A DNA stretch of 64,000 bases. It comes from JAIVJZ01 sp036386515 (GTDB taxonomy: Bacteria; Acidobacteriota; Blastocatellia; Pyrinomonadales; Pyrinomonadaceae). Every line of letters begins with the position of its first letter. The stretch's first letter is position 1. This document shows, in pieces, positions 1-8,162 of the stretch. The notes below the pieces were generated by a model. That model had not been told where the DNA came from, ran no database searches, and worked only from the letters and a program-made list of their open reading frames with translations. The stretch is from NCBI GenBank assembly GCA_036386515.1, contig DASVVO010000003.1, forward strand, positions 1 through 64,000, in the 5' to 3' direction. The position numbers were made by a program, and so were the translations under genes.

Positions 1-140
1 GGCAGCGCAGATGTTGGTGCGGTGTGCGACATTGAATCGGATGACGCACCTCGGCATGCCAGACAGCTATGCCGTCTGAGCAATCAGATAGGACTTGGTT
101 GTAGGTGCCTGTGCTCATCTACTATTTATGCAACAACGCC

Positions 141-230
141 AGTCAGAAGTCAGAAGTCAGAAGCTAACAGCGAGCCTTTATTCTGACTTCCGGCTTCTGA
201 ATTCTGACTCCTGCATTCTGACTCCTGACT
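141..230. repeat. Heptad-repeat palindrome P1 after dnaJ
   Basis: The left arm (141-163) is three head-to-tail copies of the 7-mer AGTCAGA. The right arm (181-229) is made of imperfect complements of it, with TTCTGACT-type words in 7-base register. It directly follows the dnaJ stop codon, so it would form a hairpin at the 3' end of the dnaK-dnaJ transcript. Bases 1-140 hold no gene that I can recognise. Confidence 0.75.
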
Positions 231-1418
231 TTATTCCAACCCCATCGCCACGCGGGGGTTCTCTTCGTTGAGCTGGGCGTAGCGTTTGAGAAGTTCCTTG
301 GTCTCTTCCGAGATCACTTTCGGAAACGTCACTTGCACTTCGACGAACTGGTCGCCGCGCGCCTGCGGGTTGCGCAAAGAGGGCACGCCGCGTTCGCGCA
401 GGCGAAACTTCTGGCCGGACTGCGTGCCCGGCGGAATCCTGAGTTGCGCCTTGCCCTCGACGGTGGGCACTTCGATCTTCGCGCCGAGCGCGGCTTCGGG
501 CACCGTCACGGGAATCGTCACGTAGATGTTGTCGCCTTTGCGCGTGAAGTGCGTGTGGCGGCCGACGTTCGGGATGATGAAGAGGTCGCCGGGCGGCGCG
601 CCGAGCCGCCCGCCTTCGCCTTTGCCCGGAATCCGCACGCGCGAACCCGTGTCCACGCCCGCAGGGATTCTCACCTTCACGCTCTCCGTCTTCGGCATGA
701 CGCCCTTGCCCTGACAGAGCGAGCACGGCGGGCGGCGTTTGCCCGCGCCGTGACAATCGGGGCACTCCTGTGCGAAACGCATGCGCCCGCCTGCGCGCTG
801 CACTTGCCCCGCGCCCTGGCAGGTGGGACAGGTGACGGGCGTGCCGCCCGTGTCGCCCGCGCCGTTGCAGCGCGAACACTGCTCGGAGCGGTTGACCGTG
901 ATGTTCGTGGTCATGCCCGTCACGGCCTCCGCGAAAGAGAGTGCGAGCGGCATCTCGATGTCCGCGCCGCGCTCCGGCATCGGGCGCGGCGGTTCGCGCT
1001 CGGCCTTCGCGCCCGCGCCGCCGCCGAACAGGTCTGAGAAGATGTCGCGGAAACTCGAACCGCCGCCCGCGCCCCCAGCACCGCCCGCGCCGCCGGGCGT
1101 GGCGTTGCCCCAATCGAAGCCCGTGAAATCGAAGGGCGCGCCGCGCCCCGCGCCGCCCGGTTCCGCGCCGCGCGCCGCCGCGTCGGCCAGATTGTCCGAG
1201 TATTGCCCGAACCTGTCGTAGACGCTGCGCTTCTTCGGGTCGGAGAGCACATCGTGCGCCTCCGTGATCAACTTAAAGCGTTCCTCGGCCGACTTGTCGC
1301 CCGGATTCACATCCGGGTGGTACTTCCTCGCCAGCCTCCGGTATGCCTTCTTGATCTCTTCCGGCTTCGCCTTGCGCTCGACGCCCAGCACTTTGTAGAA
1401 GTCTTCTTTAGTTGCCAT
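231..1418 (-). CDS. dnaJ: Chaperone protein DnaJ (Hsp40)
   Basis: Co-chaperone that binds unfolded protein and stimulates DnaK ATPase in the cytoplasm. All type I DnaJ parts are visible in the 395 residues: an N-terminal J domain with HPD at 34-36, a Gly/Phe-rich linker (about 84-135, with Gly-Gly-Ala repeats), four CxxCxGxG zinc-binding motifs starting near residues 181, 197, 219 and 232, and a C-terminal substrate-binding beta domain. Length is normal for the family. It lies 75 bp downstream of dnaK on the same strand, and the gap is entirely filled by a palindromic repeat, so the two genes are probably co-transcribed. The start chosen gives the canonical ATKEDFYKVLGV beginning. The family assignment is secure. 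Confidence 0.97.
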   Translation of the reverse strand: MATKEDFYKVLGVERKAKPEEIKKAYRRLARKYHPDVNPGDKSAEERFKLITEAHDVLSDPKKRSVYDRFGQYSDNLADAAARGAEPGGAGRGAPFDFTGFDWGNATPGGAGGAGGAGGGSSFRDIFSDLFGGGAGAKAEREPPRPMPERGADIEMPLALSFAEAVTGMTTNITVNRSEQCSRCNGAGDTGGTPVTCPTCQGAGQVQRAGGRMRFAQECPDCHGAGKRRPPCSLCQGKGVMPKTESVKVRIPAGVDTGSRVRIPGKGEGGRLGAPPGDLFIIPNVGRHTHFTRKGDNIYVTIPVTVPEAALGAKIEVPTVEGKAQLRIPPGTQSGQKFRLRERGVPSLRNPQARGDQFVEVQVTFPKVISEETKELLKRYAQLNEENPRVAMGLE

Positions 1419-1425
1419 TCCGGTG

Positions 1426-1492
1426 GTGATAGGTAAACAGTGATAGGTGATAGGTAGGTGGCTTGCCTCCTATCACCCATCACCTATCACCC
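1426..1492. repeat. Heptad-repeat palindrome P2 between dnaK and dnaJ
   Basis: The left arm (1426-1461) is built from the 7-mer GTGATAG and its variants. The right arm (1466-1490) is the reverse complement, with words such as CCTATCA. It fills the whole 75-bp dnaK-dnaJ spacer. In the mRNA it would form a long hairpin that could slow transcription, protect an RNA end or lower dnaJ expression relative to dnaK. That role is inference. Confidence 0.8.
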
Positions 1493-1493
1493 A

Positions 1494-3461
1494 TTACTTA
1501 TTGTCGTCCACGTCAACGTATTCGGCGTCGATGACGTTATCGTCGCCGCCGCCGCCCGTCGTCTGACCGCCACCGGCGGATGCGCCCGCGGCGGATGCCT
1601 GTTCGCCGCCGCCGCCTTCGCCGCCCGCCGCCGTCTGACCGGACTGCTGGTAGAGAGCTTCGGCGAGTTTGTGCGAAGCGGTTTGCAGGTTGTTGAAGGC
1701 CTCGTTCATGCGCTCCGCGCCGCCTTCCTCGACGGCCTTCTTCGCGTCGGCCAGCGCGGTTTCGAGTTGCGTCGTCGAAGCCGCGTCGAGCTTCTCCTTG
1801 TTCTCGCTGAAGGTCTTCTCAACCTGATAGGTCAACCCGTCGAGCCGGTTGCGCGCCTCGATCTCTTCGCGCTTCTTCACGTCTTCGCCCGCGTGCGATT
1901 CGGCCTCGCGCATCATGCGGTCGATCTCGTCTTTCGAGAGACCGGATGAAGCCGTGATGGTGATGTCCTGCACGCGCTTCGTGCCCATGTCCATCGCCGA
2001 CACTTTGACGATGCCGTTGGCGTCGATGTCGAACGTCACCTCGACCTGCGGCATGCCGCGCGGTGCGGGCGGAATCCCGACGAGATGAAACTTGCCGAGC
2101 GTGCGATTGTCGCCCGCCATCGGCCGCTCGCCCTGCAAGACGTGAACCTCCACCGAGGTCTGGTTGTCGGAGGCGGTCGAGAACACTTCCGACTTGCGCG
2201 TCGGAATGGTCGTGTTGCGCTCGATGAGCTTCGTGAAGACCCCGCCGAGCGTTTCGATGCCTAAGCTGAGAGGCGTCACGTCGAGCAGCAGAATGTCCGT
2301 CTTCTCGCCCGACAGCACGCCCGCCTGCACGGCCGCGCCGACGGCGACCACTTCGTCCGGGTTCACGCTCTTGTTCGGCTCTTTGCCGAAAATGCTCTTG
2401 ACGATCTCCTGCACTTTCGGGATGCGCGTCGAACCGCCGACGAGCACCACTTCGTTCACTTTCGTCGCGTCGAAAGGCGTGTCCGTCTTGATGGCCTTCT
2501 TGGCGTCGGCGATGGCGTCTTCCACAGGCTTCCTGAGCCGTTGCAGGATCGCATCTATCAACTGCTCGAACTTCGCGCGCGTCAACTTCATCACGAGGTG
2601 CTTCGGCCCCGAGGCGTCGGCCGTGATGAAGGGCAGGTTGATCTCCGTCTCCATCGCGCTGGAGAGTTCGATCTTGGCCTTCTCCGCCGCTTCTTTCAGG
2701 CGTTGCAAGGCCATCTTGTCGTTCGACAGGTCGATGCCCTGGTCGCGCTTGAACTCTTCCGTGATCCACTCCATCAAACGCTCGTCGATGTCGTCGCCGC
2801 CGAGGTGCGTGTCGCCGTTCGTGGATTTCACTTCGACGACGCCCTCGCCGACTTCGAGGATGGAGATGTCGAACGTGCCGCCGCCGAAGTCGAACACGGC
2901 GATGATCTCTTCCTTCTTCTTGTCCAGACCGTAGGCGAGCGCGGCGGCGGTCGGCTCGTTGACGATACGCATCACTTCGAGACCGGCGATTTTACCGGCG
3001 TCTTTCGTCGCCTGCCGCTGCGCGTCGTTGAAGTAGGCCGGGACGGTGATGACGGCCTTGTCAACTTTCTGCCCCAGGTAGTCTTCCGCAGACTGTTTCA
3101 TCTTTTGCAGGATGAGCGCGGAAATCTCTGGGGGCGTGTACTCTTTGCCGCCCGCGTTGATGCGCACGTCGCGGTTGCCCGCCGGCTGCACCTGATAGGG
3201 AACCTGCTTTTTCTCTTCCGTCACTTCGTCGAAACCGCGCCCCATGAAACGCTTGATCGAATAGATCGTGTTCTCCGGGTTGGTGACGGCCTGACGCTTC
3301 GCCACCTGACCGACGAGGCGGTTGCCGTCCTTCGTAAAGGCGACCACGGAGGGCGTCGTGCGCCCGCCTTCCGAGTTGGTGATGACGGTCGGCTCGCCGT
3401 TTTCCATCACGGCCACCACCGAATTGGTCGTGCCCAAGTCAATACCGATTATCTTGCTCAT
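1494..3461 (-). CDS. dnaK: Chaperone protein DnaK (Hsp70)
   Basis: ATP-driven Hsp70 chaperone that acts with DnaJ, and normally GrpE, in protein folding. The 655-residue product starts with the nucleotide-binding signature IGIDLGTTNS. It contains the second Hsp70 signature IAVFDFGGGTFDIS near residue 190 and a third, VLVGGSTRIPKV, near 340. It ends in a Gly-rich tail and an acidic DDNVIDAEYVDVDD-type terminus, as in most bacterial DnaK. No grpE or hrcA lies in the window beside it, so the set is split. The ATG is preceded by a GGAGAG-type ribosome site. Expression appears to come from a sigma70-like promoter about 140 bp upstream, not from a CIRCE-controlled one. Confidence 0.98.
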   Translation of the reverse strand: MSKIIGIDLGTTNSVVAVMENGEPTVITNSEGGRTTPSVVAFTKDGNRLVGQVAKRQAVTNPENTIYSIKRFMGRGFDEVTEEKKQVPYQVQPAGNRDVRINAGGKEYTPPEISALILQKMKQSAEDYLGQKVDKAVITVPAYFNDAQRQATKDAGKIAGLEVMRIVNEPTAAALAYGLDKKKEEIIAVFDFGGGTFDISILEVGEGVVEVKSTNGDTHLGGDDIDERLMEWITEEFKRDQGIDLSNDKMALQRLKEAAEKAKIELSSAMETEINLPFITADASGPKHLVMKLTRAKFEQLIDAILQRLRKPVEDAIADAKKAIKTDTPFDATKVNEVVLVGGSTRIPKVQEIVKSIFGKEPNKSVNPDEVVAVGAAVQAGVLSGEKTDILLLDVTPLSLGIETLGGVFTKLIERNTTIPTRKSEVFSTASDNQTSVEVHVLQGERPMAGDNRTLGKFHLVGIPPAPRGMPQVEVTFDIDANGIVKVSAMDMGTKRVQDITITASSGLSKDEIDRMMREAESHAGEDVKKREEIEARNRLDGLTYQVEKTFSENKEKLDAASTTQLETALADAKKAVEEGGAERMNEAFNNLQTASHKLAEALYQQSGQTAAGGEGGGGEQASAAGASAGGGQTTGGGGDDNVIDAEYVDVDDNK

Positions 3462-3595
3462 CTTTTCACTCTCCAGATGTTGTTTAACTGACCCGCCTCT
3501 GCTCTCGCCCGCGCCCGCACGACTTTTCAGGCCGCCCGCGGACTTCTCAATTCACCGAATCTCAGATAGTAAAGGCATAGGTTGAATACAGCGTT

Positions 3596-3624
3596 AATAT
3601 AATATCTGAGTCTCGCGTTGTCAA
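3596..3624 (-). promoter_or_regulatory. Probable sigma70-type promoter for dnaK
   Basis: Read on the minus strand, TTGACA (3619-3624) and TATATT (3596-3601) are separated by exactly 17 bases. This matches the consensus at 6/6 and 5/6 positions. It would start transcription near 3589 and give a leader of about 130 nt before the dnaK ATG. No CIRCE inverted repeat (TTAGCACTC-N9-GAGTGCTAA) and no sigma32-like box were seen nearby. Confidence 0.6.
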
Positions 3625-3700
3625 CTTTTGATTGCGAAAATCCCGGCCACGTTGCCCGGCGCGCGCAGGATGCCTCTAACGCTTGTTATTTCTTAGTTTA

Positions 3701-4303
3701 TCAGTCGTTCTCGGAGGCTTCCCGGTCGGTTTTGCCGTCGTTCATGATGCGGGAGACGTGAAAAATGTAGTGGACGCCGGAGAAGAGGGCGGAGGCGAAG
3801 ACGATGACATAGACGGTCGGCAGGACGTAGCCGCGCAGCGTGGGGAAACGCGCCAGTGCGAGGATGATCACGATGGCCGTAATTTGCACGACCGTATTGA
3901 CTTTTCCGAGCAGCGAAGGGCGAAACCCGCGAAAGCCGGTGACGACGTTGATGGCCGCCGCGCCGACGACGATGAAGACATCGCGGCTGATGACGGCCGC
4001 CGTCACCCAGAAGGGGACGGGGAGGTGTTCGCCCCGCCCGACGATGGAGGCGAGCGAGAGGGTGATGAAAGAGGTGACGAGCAGGAGTTTGTCCGCGATG
4101 GGGTCGAGGATGGTGCCGAGTTGCGATTTCTGGTTGAAACGGCGTGCGAGGAAGCCGTCTATGCCGTCGGTCAGGCCCGCGAAGATGAAGATGGCGAGCG
4201 CCCAGTCGAAACGCTGGTAATAGAGCATCGTGACGAAGACCGGAACCAGCACCATGCGGATGACGGTCAGGAAATTCGGCACGGTGAAGATGCGAGAAGA
4301 CAT
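3701..4303 (-). CDS. pgsA: CDP-diacylglycerol--glycerol-3-phosphate 3-phosphatidyltransferase
   Basis: Integral membrane enzyme making phosphatidylglycerol phosphate from CDP-diacylglycerol and glycerol 3-phosphate. The CDP-alcohol phosphatidyltransferase signature DGxxDGxxARx8GxxxDxxxD is complete (Asp46, Asp49, Gly50, Ala53, Arg54, Gly63, Asp67, Asp71) and follows a typical N-terminal helix with PNFLTVIR. At 200 residues with several hydrophobic helices it has the usual size. The PgsA assignment over PssA or other members rests on the N-terminal PNxLTxxR pattern and length, so the exact alcohol acceptor is inferred. A palindrome (P3) begins two bases upstream of its start codon and continues into the end of the neighbouring gene. 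Confidence 0.88.
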   Translation of the reverse strand: MSSRIFTVPNFLTVIRMVLVPVFVTMLYYQRFDWALAIFIFAGLTDGIDGFLARRFNQKSQLGTILDPIADKLLLVTSFITLSLASIVGRGEHLPVPFWVTAAVISRDVFIVVGAAAINVVTGFRGFRPSLLGKVNTVVQITAIVIILALARFPTLRGYVLPTVYVIVFASALFSGVHYIFHVSRIMNDGKTDREASEND

Positions 4304-4304
4304 A

Positions 4305-4388
4305 GTGATAAGTGATAAGTGATAGGTGATAGGTGATAGGAAAGAACAGGATTTCTCCTATCACCTATCACTTATCACTTATCACTAC
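4305..4388. repeat. Heptad-repeat palindrome P3, overlapping a gene end
   Basis: The left arm (4305-4341) is five tandem copies of GTGATAA or GTGATAG in strict 7-base period. The right arm (4356-4388) is the near-perfect reverse complement, with a 14-base loop. The right arm overlaps the last codons and the TGA stop of the metallophosphoesterase gene (4375-4389), so part of the repeat is read as protein (SSDK-stop). The left arm ends just before the pgsA start codon. Confidence 0.85.
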
Positions 4389-5250
4389 TTTTCAGTTCGA
4401 GCAGAGAGACTTCGGGCAGGCAGCCGTAGCGCACGGGCAGGACGACGGTGCCGAGGCCGCGCGTGACGTAAATTTGCGTGTCGCCCTGCCGCCCCAGGCC
4501 GCGCAGCAGGCGGCGGCGCGGGCGTCCCGAAGGCGAACGCTCCGCGCGCAGCGTGACTTGCCCGCCGTGCGTGTGGCCGCTCAGGACGAGGTCAACCCCG
4601 GCGCGGGCGGCGCGGCGCAGGCCGATGGGGTTGTGTGCGAGCAGGAGTTTCAACTCGTCGGCCGCGGAACCGGCGAGCGCGAGCGGGAGGTCTTCGAGGC
4701 CGACCATCGTGTCGTCCACGCCCGCGAGCCAGAAGGACGCGCCCGGCCGCTGCGGGTGCTCGAAGCGCATGCCTTCGTTGACGAGAACGCGGATGCCTTC
4801 GGCGCGAAAGAGGTCTGTGATGAGCGCGGCGTCAGTCCAGTGGTCGTGGTTGCCGAGCACGGCGTAGACGCCGACGCGCGCGCGCAGGCGTCCGAGCATC
4901 TCGGCGCACGGCGCGGCATACTCGCGTTCGTGCGAGACGTAGTCGCCGGTCAGCGCGATGATGTCGGGCTGGAGACTGTTCGCCAACTCCACGGCGCGCT
5001 CCACCTGCGCGCGCCCCGTGAAAGGGCTGTGGTGGATGTCCGAGAGTTGGACGATGCGCAGGCCGTCGAGCGCGGCGGGAAGGCGGCGCAAGGTGATCTC
5101 CGTGCGTTCGACGACGAGGTTGTACGGTTCGGCGAAGGCGGCGCGCGCCATCTGCATGACGCCCGCGGCCAGCGTGCGCAGCGGCTTCGGGCGCTGCGGC
5201 GCGGGCGCGTGGTGGCGACGGGGAGACTTCCATCCGGCGTTGTTGGACAT
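4375..5250 (-). CDS. Calcineurin-like metallophosphoesterase (YaeI/YkuE type)
   Basis: Two-metal phosphohydrolase of 291 residues. The metal-binding blocks are present in order: DIHH at 71-74, GD at 102-103, GNHD at 133-136, a downstream AHNP histidine block and GHTHGGQ near 225. Members of this group are often anchored or exported and act on phospholipid-linked substrates such as UDP-diacylglucosamine-type molecules. No clear signal peptide is visible here, only a basic N-terminus with moderate hydrophobicity near 27-40, so location and substrate are open. It precedes pgsA on the same strand. Its C-terminal residues come from a repeat arm, suggesting the stop codon was replaced when the palindrome arose. 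Confidence 0.85.
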   Translation of the reverse strand: MSNNAGWKSPRRHHAPAPQRPKPLRTLAAGVMQMARAAFAEPYNLVVERTEITLRRLPAALDGLRIVQLSDIHHSPFTGRAQVERAVELANSLQPDIIALTGDYVSHEREYAAPCAEMLGRLRARVGVYAVLGNHDHWTDAALITDLFRAEGIRVLVNEGMRFEHPQRPGASFWLAGVDDTMVGLEDLPLALAGSAADELKLLLAHNPIGLRRAARAGVDLVLSGHTHGGQVTLRAERSPSGRPRRRLLRGLGRQGDTQIYVTRGLGTVVLPVRYGCLPEVSLLELKSSDK

Positions 5251-5333
5251 ATCAGTTCGTTGAATGTGGATTAATGAGAATTAAATTGCGCGAGAGTATT
5301 CCCTGCTTGCAGCGCATTTTTTGAAGCCCGCGG

Positions 5334-5361
5334 ATTATACAAGGCGAGAGTTAAAACGCAA
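5334..5361 (-). promoter_or_regulatory. Possible promoter for the metallophosphoesterase gene
   Basis: On the minus strand a perfect TATAAT (5334-5339) has a weak TTGCGT (5356-5361) 16 bases upstream. Transcription would begin about 75 bp before the gene start. The -10 box is good and the -35 box poor, so this is tentative. The rest of the 5251-5477 gap holds a short imperfect tandem repeat with GCGTTCTTCACTC twice (about 5409-5449) and nothing else I recognise. Confidence 0.35.
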
Positions 5362-5477
5362 AAGCTGAAAAAGCCGCGAGGGGCACAAGAGACGACGCGC
5401 ACGCCGCGCGTTCTTCACTCACGCGCCGGGCGTTCTTCACTCGCGCGCCAAAGCGTTCGTGCCGCCCCTTCCGCCCT

Positions 5478-7262
5478 TCACCTGAGCGGCCAGCGCATCG
5501 GCACCAGCCACATGATGATGATGAAGACGGCGACGGTCAGGAGCGATCCGATCTTGACGAAGTCGAAGAAGCGATAGCGGCCGGGAGTATAAATGAGGAC
5601 GCAGGCCGGTTCGAGCGGCGTGAGAAACGAGCAGGACGCGGCGTAAGTGACGGCGACGGCGAAGGCGCGCGGGTTCAGGCCGAGTTGCGTGGCCGTTTGC
5701 AGGGCGACGGGCAGGACGACGAGCGCGGCGGCCTGATTCGACATCGGCTGCGTCAGCGCGATGGTCAACAGGATGAAGCCGCCCATCACCGCGTAGGGGC
5801 CGAAGCCGCCCACCGAGTTGACGATCAGACCGGCGAGATAGGTGTCCGCCTTGCTCTTTTCCATCGCCGTGCCGAAACTGATCATCCCGGCGATGAGCAC
5901 GATCAGGCGGAAGTCGATCATGCCGTAAATTTCCCCCGTCCGCACCGCGCGCGACGCGAGCAGGATGAGCACGCCGAACAGCACGGCCACCGACAGCGGG
6001 ACGCCGAACGGGTGGAAGATGGAGAAGATGAGAAACACCCCGAAGGCCAGCAGCGCCCAACGCCTTTTGGCCGCGCGCCCGCGCGCCTCTGACACGTCTT
6101 CGAGCAACAGGAGGTTGCCCTCCGTCGCCAGATGCTCGACCTGCTCGCGCTTGCCCTGCACGAGCAGCACGTCGCCGAAGCGAAGACTGACCATGCTCAG
6201 TTTCGACAACAGCGCGACGCCGTGGCGATTGATGGCGAGCGCGGTCAGGCCGTAGCGTTCGCGAAACTTAGTGCCTTTGAGCGTGCGCCCGACGAGGTTC
6301 GAGCCGCGCAAGACCATCGCCTCGAACAACTCCAGGTCGCCCGATTCGAGGTCTGTGTCGCTCAACTTGAAGTCGGCCTTGATCTCAATGCCGGCCTCGG
6401 TCTTGACGCGCAGGATGTCCTCGATGCGTCCCTGCACGAGGAGGAGGTCGCCAGCGAGAATTTTTTCGTCCGCGCGCGGCGCGACGCGCCCCTGATTGCC
6501 GCGCAGGATGCCGACGACGGCGAGGTCGAGCGATTGGCTGAGGTCGGCCTCGGCGAGCGTCTGCCCGACGAGCGGCGACGTGTCGAGCACGACCACCTCG
6601 GACATGTATTCGCGGATGTGGTAGGCGTCGGCGAGCGAGTCCGCGCCGCCGCGCGCGGGCAAGAGGCGCAGGCCGACGACGAGCATGTAGAGCATCCCGG
6701 CGGCGACGATGGCGATGCCGACGGGCGTCAGTTCAAACATCGTGAAGGGAGCCTGGCCGTAGCGCGTCATCGCGCCGCTGACGGCGAGGTTCGTGGAGGT
6801 GCCGATGAGCGTACACGTCCCGCCGAGGATCGCGCCGAAGGCGAGCGGCATGAGCAGTTTCGACGGCTGCACGCGCGCCCGTTCCGCGAGTCCCAAAACG
6901 ACGGGCACGAACATGGCGGTCGTCGTCGTGTTCTTCATCACGGAGGCGCAGGCGGCGGCCGTGAACATGATGAGCACCGTCAGGCGAAACTCGCTTCCGC
7001 CCGACACCCGGTGCAGACGCCGCCCGACGAGATCGACCACGCCCGTCTTGACGAGGCCGCCCGTCAGGATGAAGAGGCCGGAGATGGTGATGATGATGTC
7101 GTTGCCGAAACCGGCGAAGGCTTCCGCGGGCGAGAGCACGCGCGTCAGGACGAGGCCGATGACGACCAGAATCGTCACCACATCGATCGGGATGCGTTCC
7201 GTGCCGAACAGCACGAGCGCGACGAAGAGAAGGCCGAGAACGATGGCGATGGAGAGAGTCAT
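5478..7262 (-). CDS. SLC13-family permease with two TrkA-C (RCK_C) domains
   Basis: Probable inner-membrane anion transporter (DASS/CitT family) of 594 residues. Hydrophobic helices occupy about 1-205 and 400-594. The N-terminal half has the KNTTTTAMFVPV and GTSTNLAVSG blocks typical of the family, where SNT and GTSTN motifs bind Na+ and carboxylate or sulfate. Between the halves lie two RCK_C-like regulatory domains (about 215-290 and 305-385) with the recurring pattern LVGxTLxE...GDxLLVQG. Proteins with this layout have been linked to sulfate or dicarboxylate uptake, but the substrate cannot be read from sequence. It is divergent from a response regulator over a 108-bp shared upstream region, which could mean linked control. 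Confidence 0.88.
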   Translation of the reverse strand: MTLSIAIVLGLLFVALVLFGTERIPIDVVTILVVIGLVLTRVLSPAEAFAGFGNDIIITISGLFILTGGLVKTGVVDLVGRRLHRVSGGSEFRLTVLIMFTAAACASVMKNTTTTAMFVPVVLGLAERARVQPSKLLMPLAFGAILGGTCTLIGTSTNLAVSGAMTRYGQAPFTMFELTPVGIAIVAAGMLYMLVVGLRLLPARGGADSLADAYHIREYMSEVVVLDTSPLVGQTLAEADLSQSLDLAVVGILRGNQGRVAPRADEKILAGDLLLVQGRIEDILRVKTEAGIEIKADFKLSDTDLESGDLELFEAMVLRGSNLVGRTLKGTKFRERYGLTALAINRHGVALLSKLSMVSLRFGDVLLVQGKREQVEHLATEGNLLLLEDVSEARGRAAKRRWALLAFGVFLIFSIFHPFGVPLSVAVLFGVLILLASRAVRTGEIYGMIDFRLIVLIAGMISFGTAMEKSKADTYLAGLIVNSVGGFGPYAVMGGFILLTIALTQPMSNQAAALVVLPVALQTATQLGLNPRAFAVAVTYAASCSFLTPLEPACVLIYTPGRYRFFDFVKIGSLLTVAVFIIIMWLVPMRWPLR

Positions 7263-7300
7263 AAGGGCTTCTGCTATACTGGCCGCTCAAAAAAAACGGT

Positions 7301-7345
7301 GAGCAACCGTTCGGTCGCGCGCAAAACCCGGCGCGACGGTTGCTC
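7301..7345 (+). promoter_or_regulatory. Leader hairpin before the response regulator
   Basis: GAGCAACC (7301-7308) pairs with GGTTGCTC (7338-7345), and an inner GTCGCGC pairs with GCGCGAC around a roughly 10-base loop. A small bulge separates the two stems. It lies directly upstream of the Shine-Dalgarno stretch AAGGGGG (about 7355-7361) and has no U-run, so it resembles an mRNA leader structure rather than a terminator. Its function is unknown. Confidence 0.5.
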
Positions 7346-7370
7346 TGATAAATTAAGGGGGTGGTTCGTC

Positions 7371-7889
7371 GTGGGCAAGCATCGCATTCTCGTCATAGAA
7401 GATCAAGAAGACCTCGCGGAATTGTACGAGTCGGCGTTGGGAAAGGCGGGCTACGAGGTGACGAACGCCTACACGGGCGAGGAAGGCGTGGCGGAGTTCG
7501 AGGCCAACGGCGCGGACGCCGTGCTGCTCGACATGACGCTGCCGGAAATGCACGGCACGAAGGTGCTCGAAGAGATTCGCAACCTCTCGGCGAGCGTGCC
7601 CGTGGTGGTCGTGACGGGCGAGACGCTGGCCGAATCGCGCGACGTGTGCAACCGCCTCGGCGTCCAGGATTATCTCTCGAAGCCGCCCGACCACGCCGCT
7701 CTGCTCAAGGCCTTCGAGCGCGCCCTCTCCAGCCCGGCCACCAACGAGCAATACATGGTGGTGACGATGCGTCTCCCGGCGCGCGTGCTCCAACTGCTGA
7801 CCGACGTTGACCCCAACCTCGAACGCGCCATCACGCGCATCTGCGACGAGTGCGGCGTGCAGGTCAAGACGATGTCGGCGAAGCGGTGA
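7371..7889 (+). CDS. Response regulator with receiver domain and short C-terminal tail
   Basis: Phosphoryl-accepting signalling protein of 172 residues. The receiver fold (about 4-118) has the acidic pair Glu10-Asp11, the phospho-acceptor Asp54 in LLDMTLPEM, the switch Thr82 in VVTGET and the conserved Lys104 before a proline (LSKPP). The remaining 50 residues are not a known DNA-binding output domain. They look like a small alpha/beta tail with YMVVTMRLPARVLQLL. The GTG at 7371 is chosen because AAGGGGG lies about ten bases upstream and the protein then begins GKHRILVIED; the reading frame is open far upstream only as a shadow of the antisense transporter gene. No histidine kinase lies beside it, so the partner is unknown. 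Confidence 0.88.
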   Translation: MGKHRILVIEDQEDLAELYESALGKAGYEVTNAYTGEEGVAEFEANGADAVLLDMTLPEMHGTKVLEEIRNLSASVPVVVVTGETLAESRDVCNRLGVQDYLSKPPDHAALLKAFERALSSPATNEQYMVVTMRLPARVLQLLTDVDPNLERAITRICDECGVQVKTMSAKR

Positions 7890-7937
7890 GCGGAGCGGCA
7901 AGTTGAGACGGGCGAAGCCTGAGAGACGTTTCGGAAA

Positions 7938-8134
7938 GTCCCGTTAGGGACGATTGGAAATAGCCCGGCACTTTAGTGCCGGGGAAGCAGATGAAGTTGA
8001 AAGGGTGAGTCCCGTAGGGACGATTGAATTTTTTGCCGCGACATTCAATCGTCCCTACGGGACTCTGCCATTATTCTTTAACTGATCCCCGGCGATAAAT
8101 CGCCGGGCTATTTCCAATCGTCCCTGACGGGACT
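7938..8134. repeat. Nested palindromic element, copy 1
   Basis: Outer arms GTCCCGTTAGGGACGATTGG (7938-7957) and its complement (about 8115-8134) enclose two GC-rich hairpins with the words CCCGGC...GCCGGG and CCCCGGCGAT...ATCGCCGGG. They also enclose an inner perfect palindrome (8007-8065) built on GTCCCGTAGGGACGATTG. The same layout recurs at 11337-11532, with an almost identical right end. It fills the spacer between the convergent response regulator and MBL nuclease genes. Confidence 0.8.
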
Positions 8135-8162
8135 TTTTCAATCGAACTTCAATTGAACAACT

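Noticed and set aside
6132..7370. Upstream in-frame extension of the response regulator
   Set aside because: It lies antisense to the SLC13 transporter and has shadow-like composition. The regulator proper starts at GTG 7371 behind a good ribosome site.
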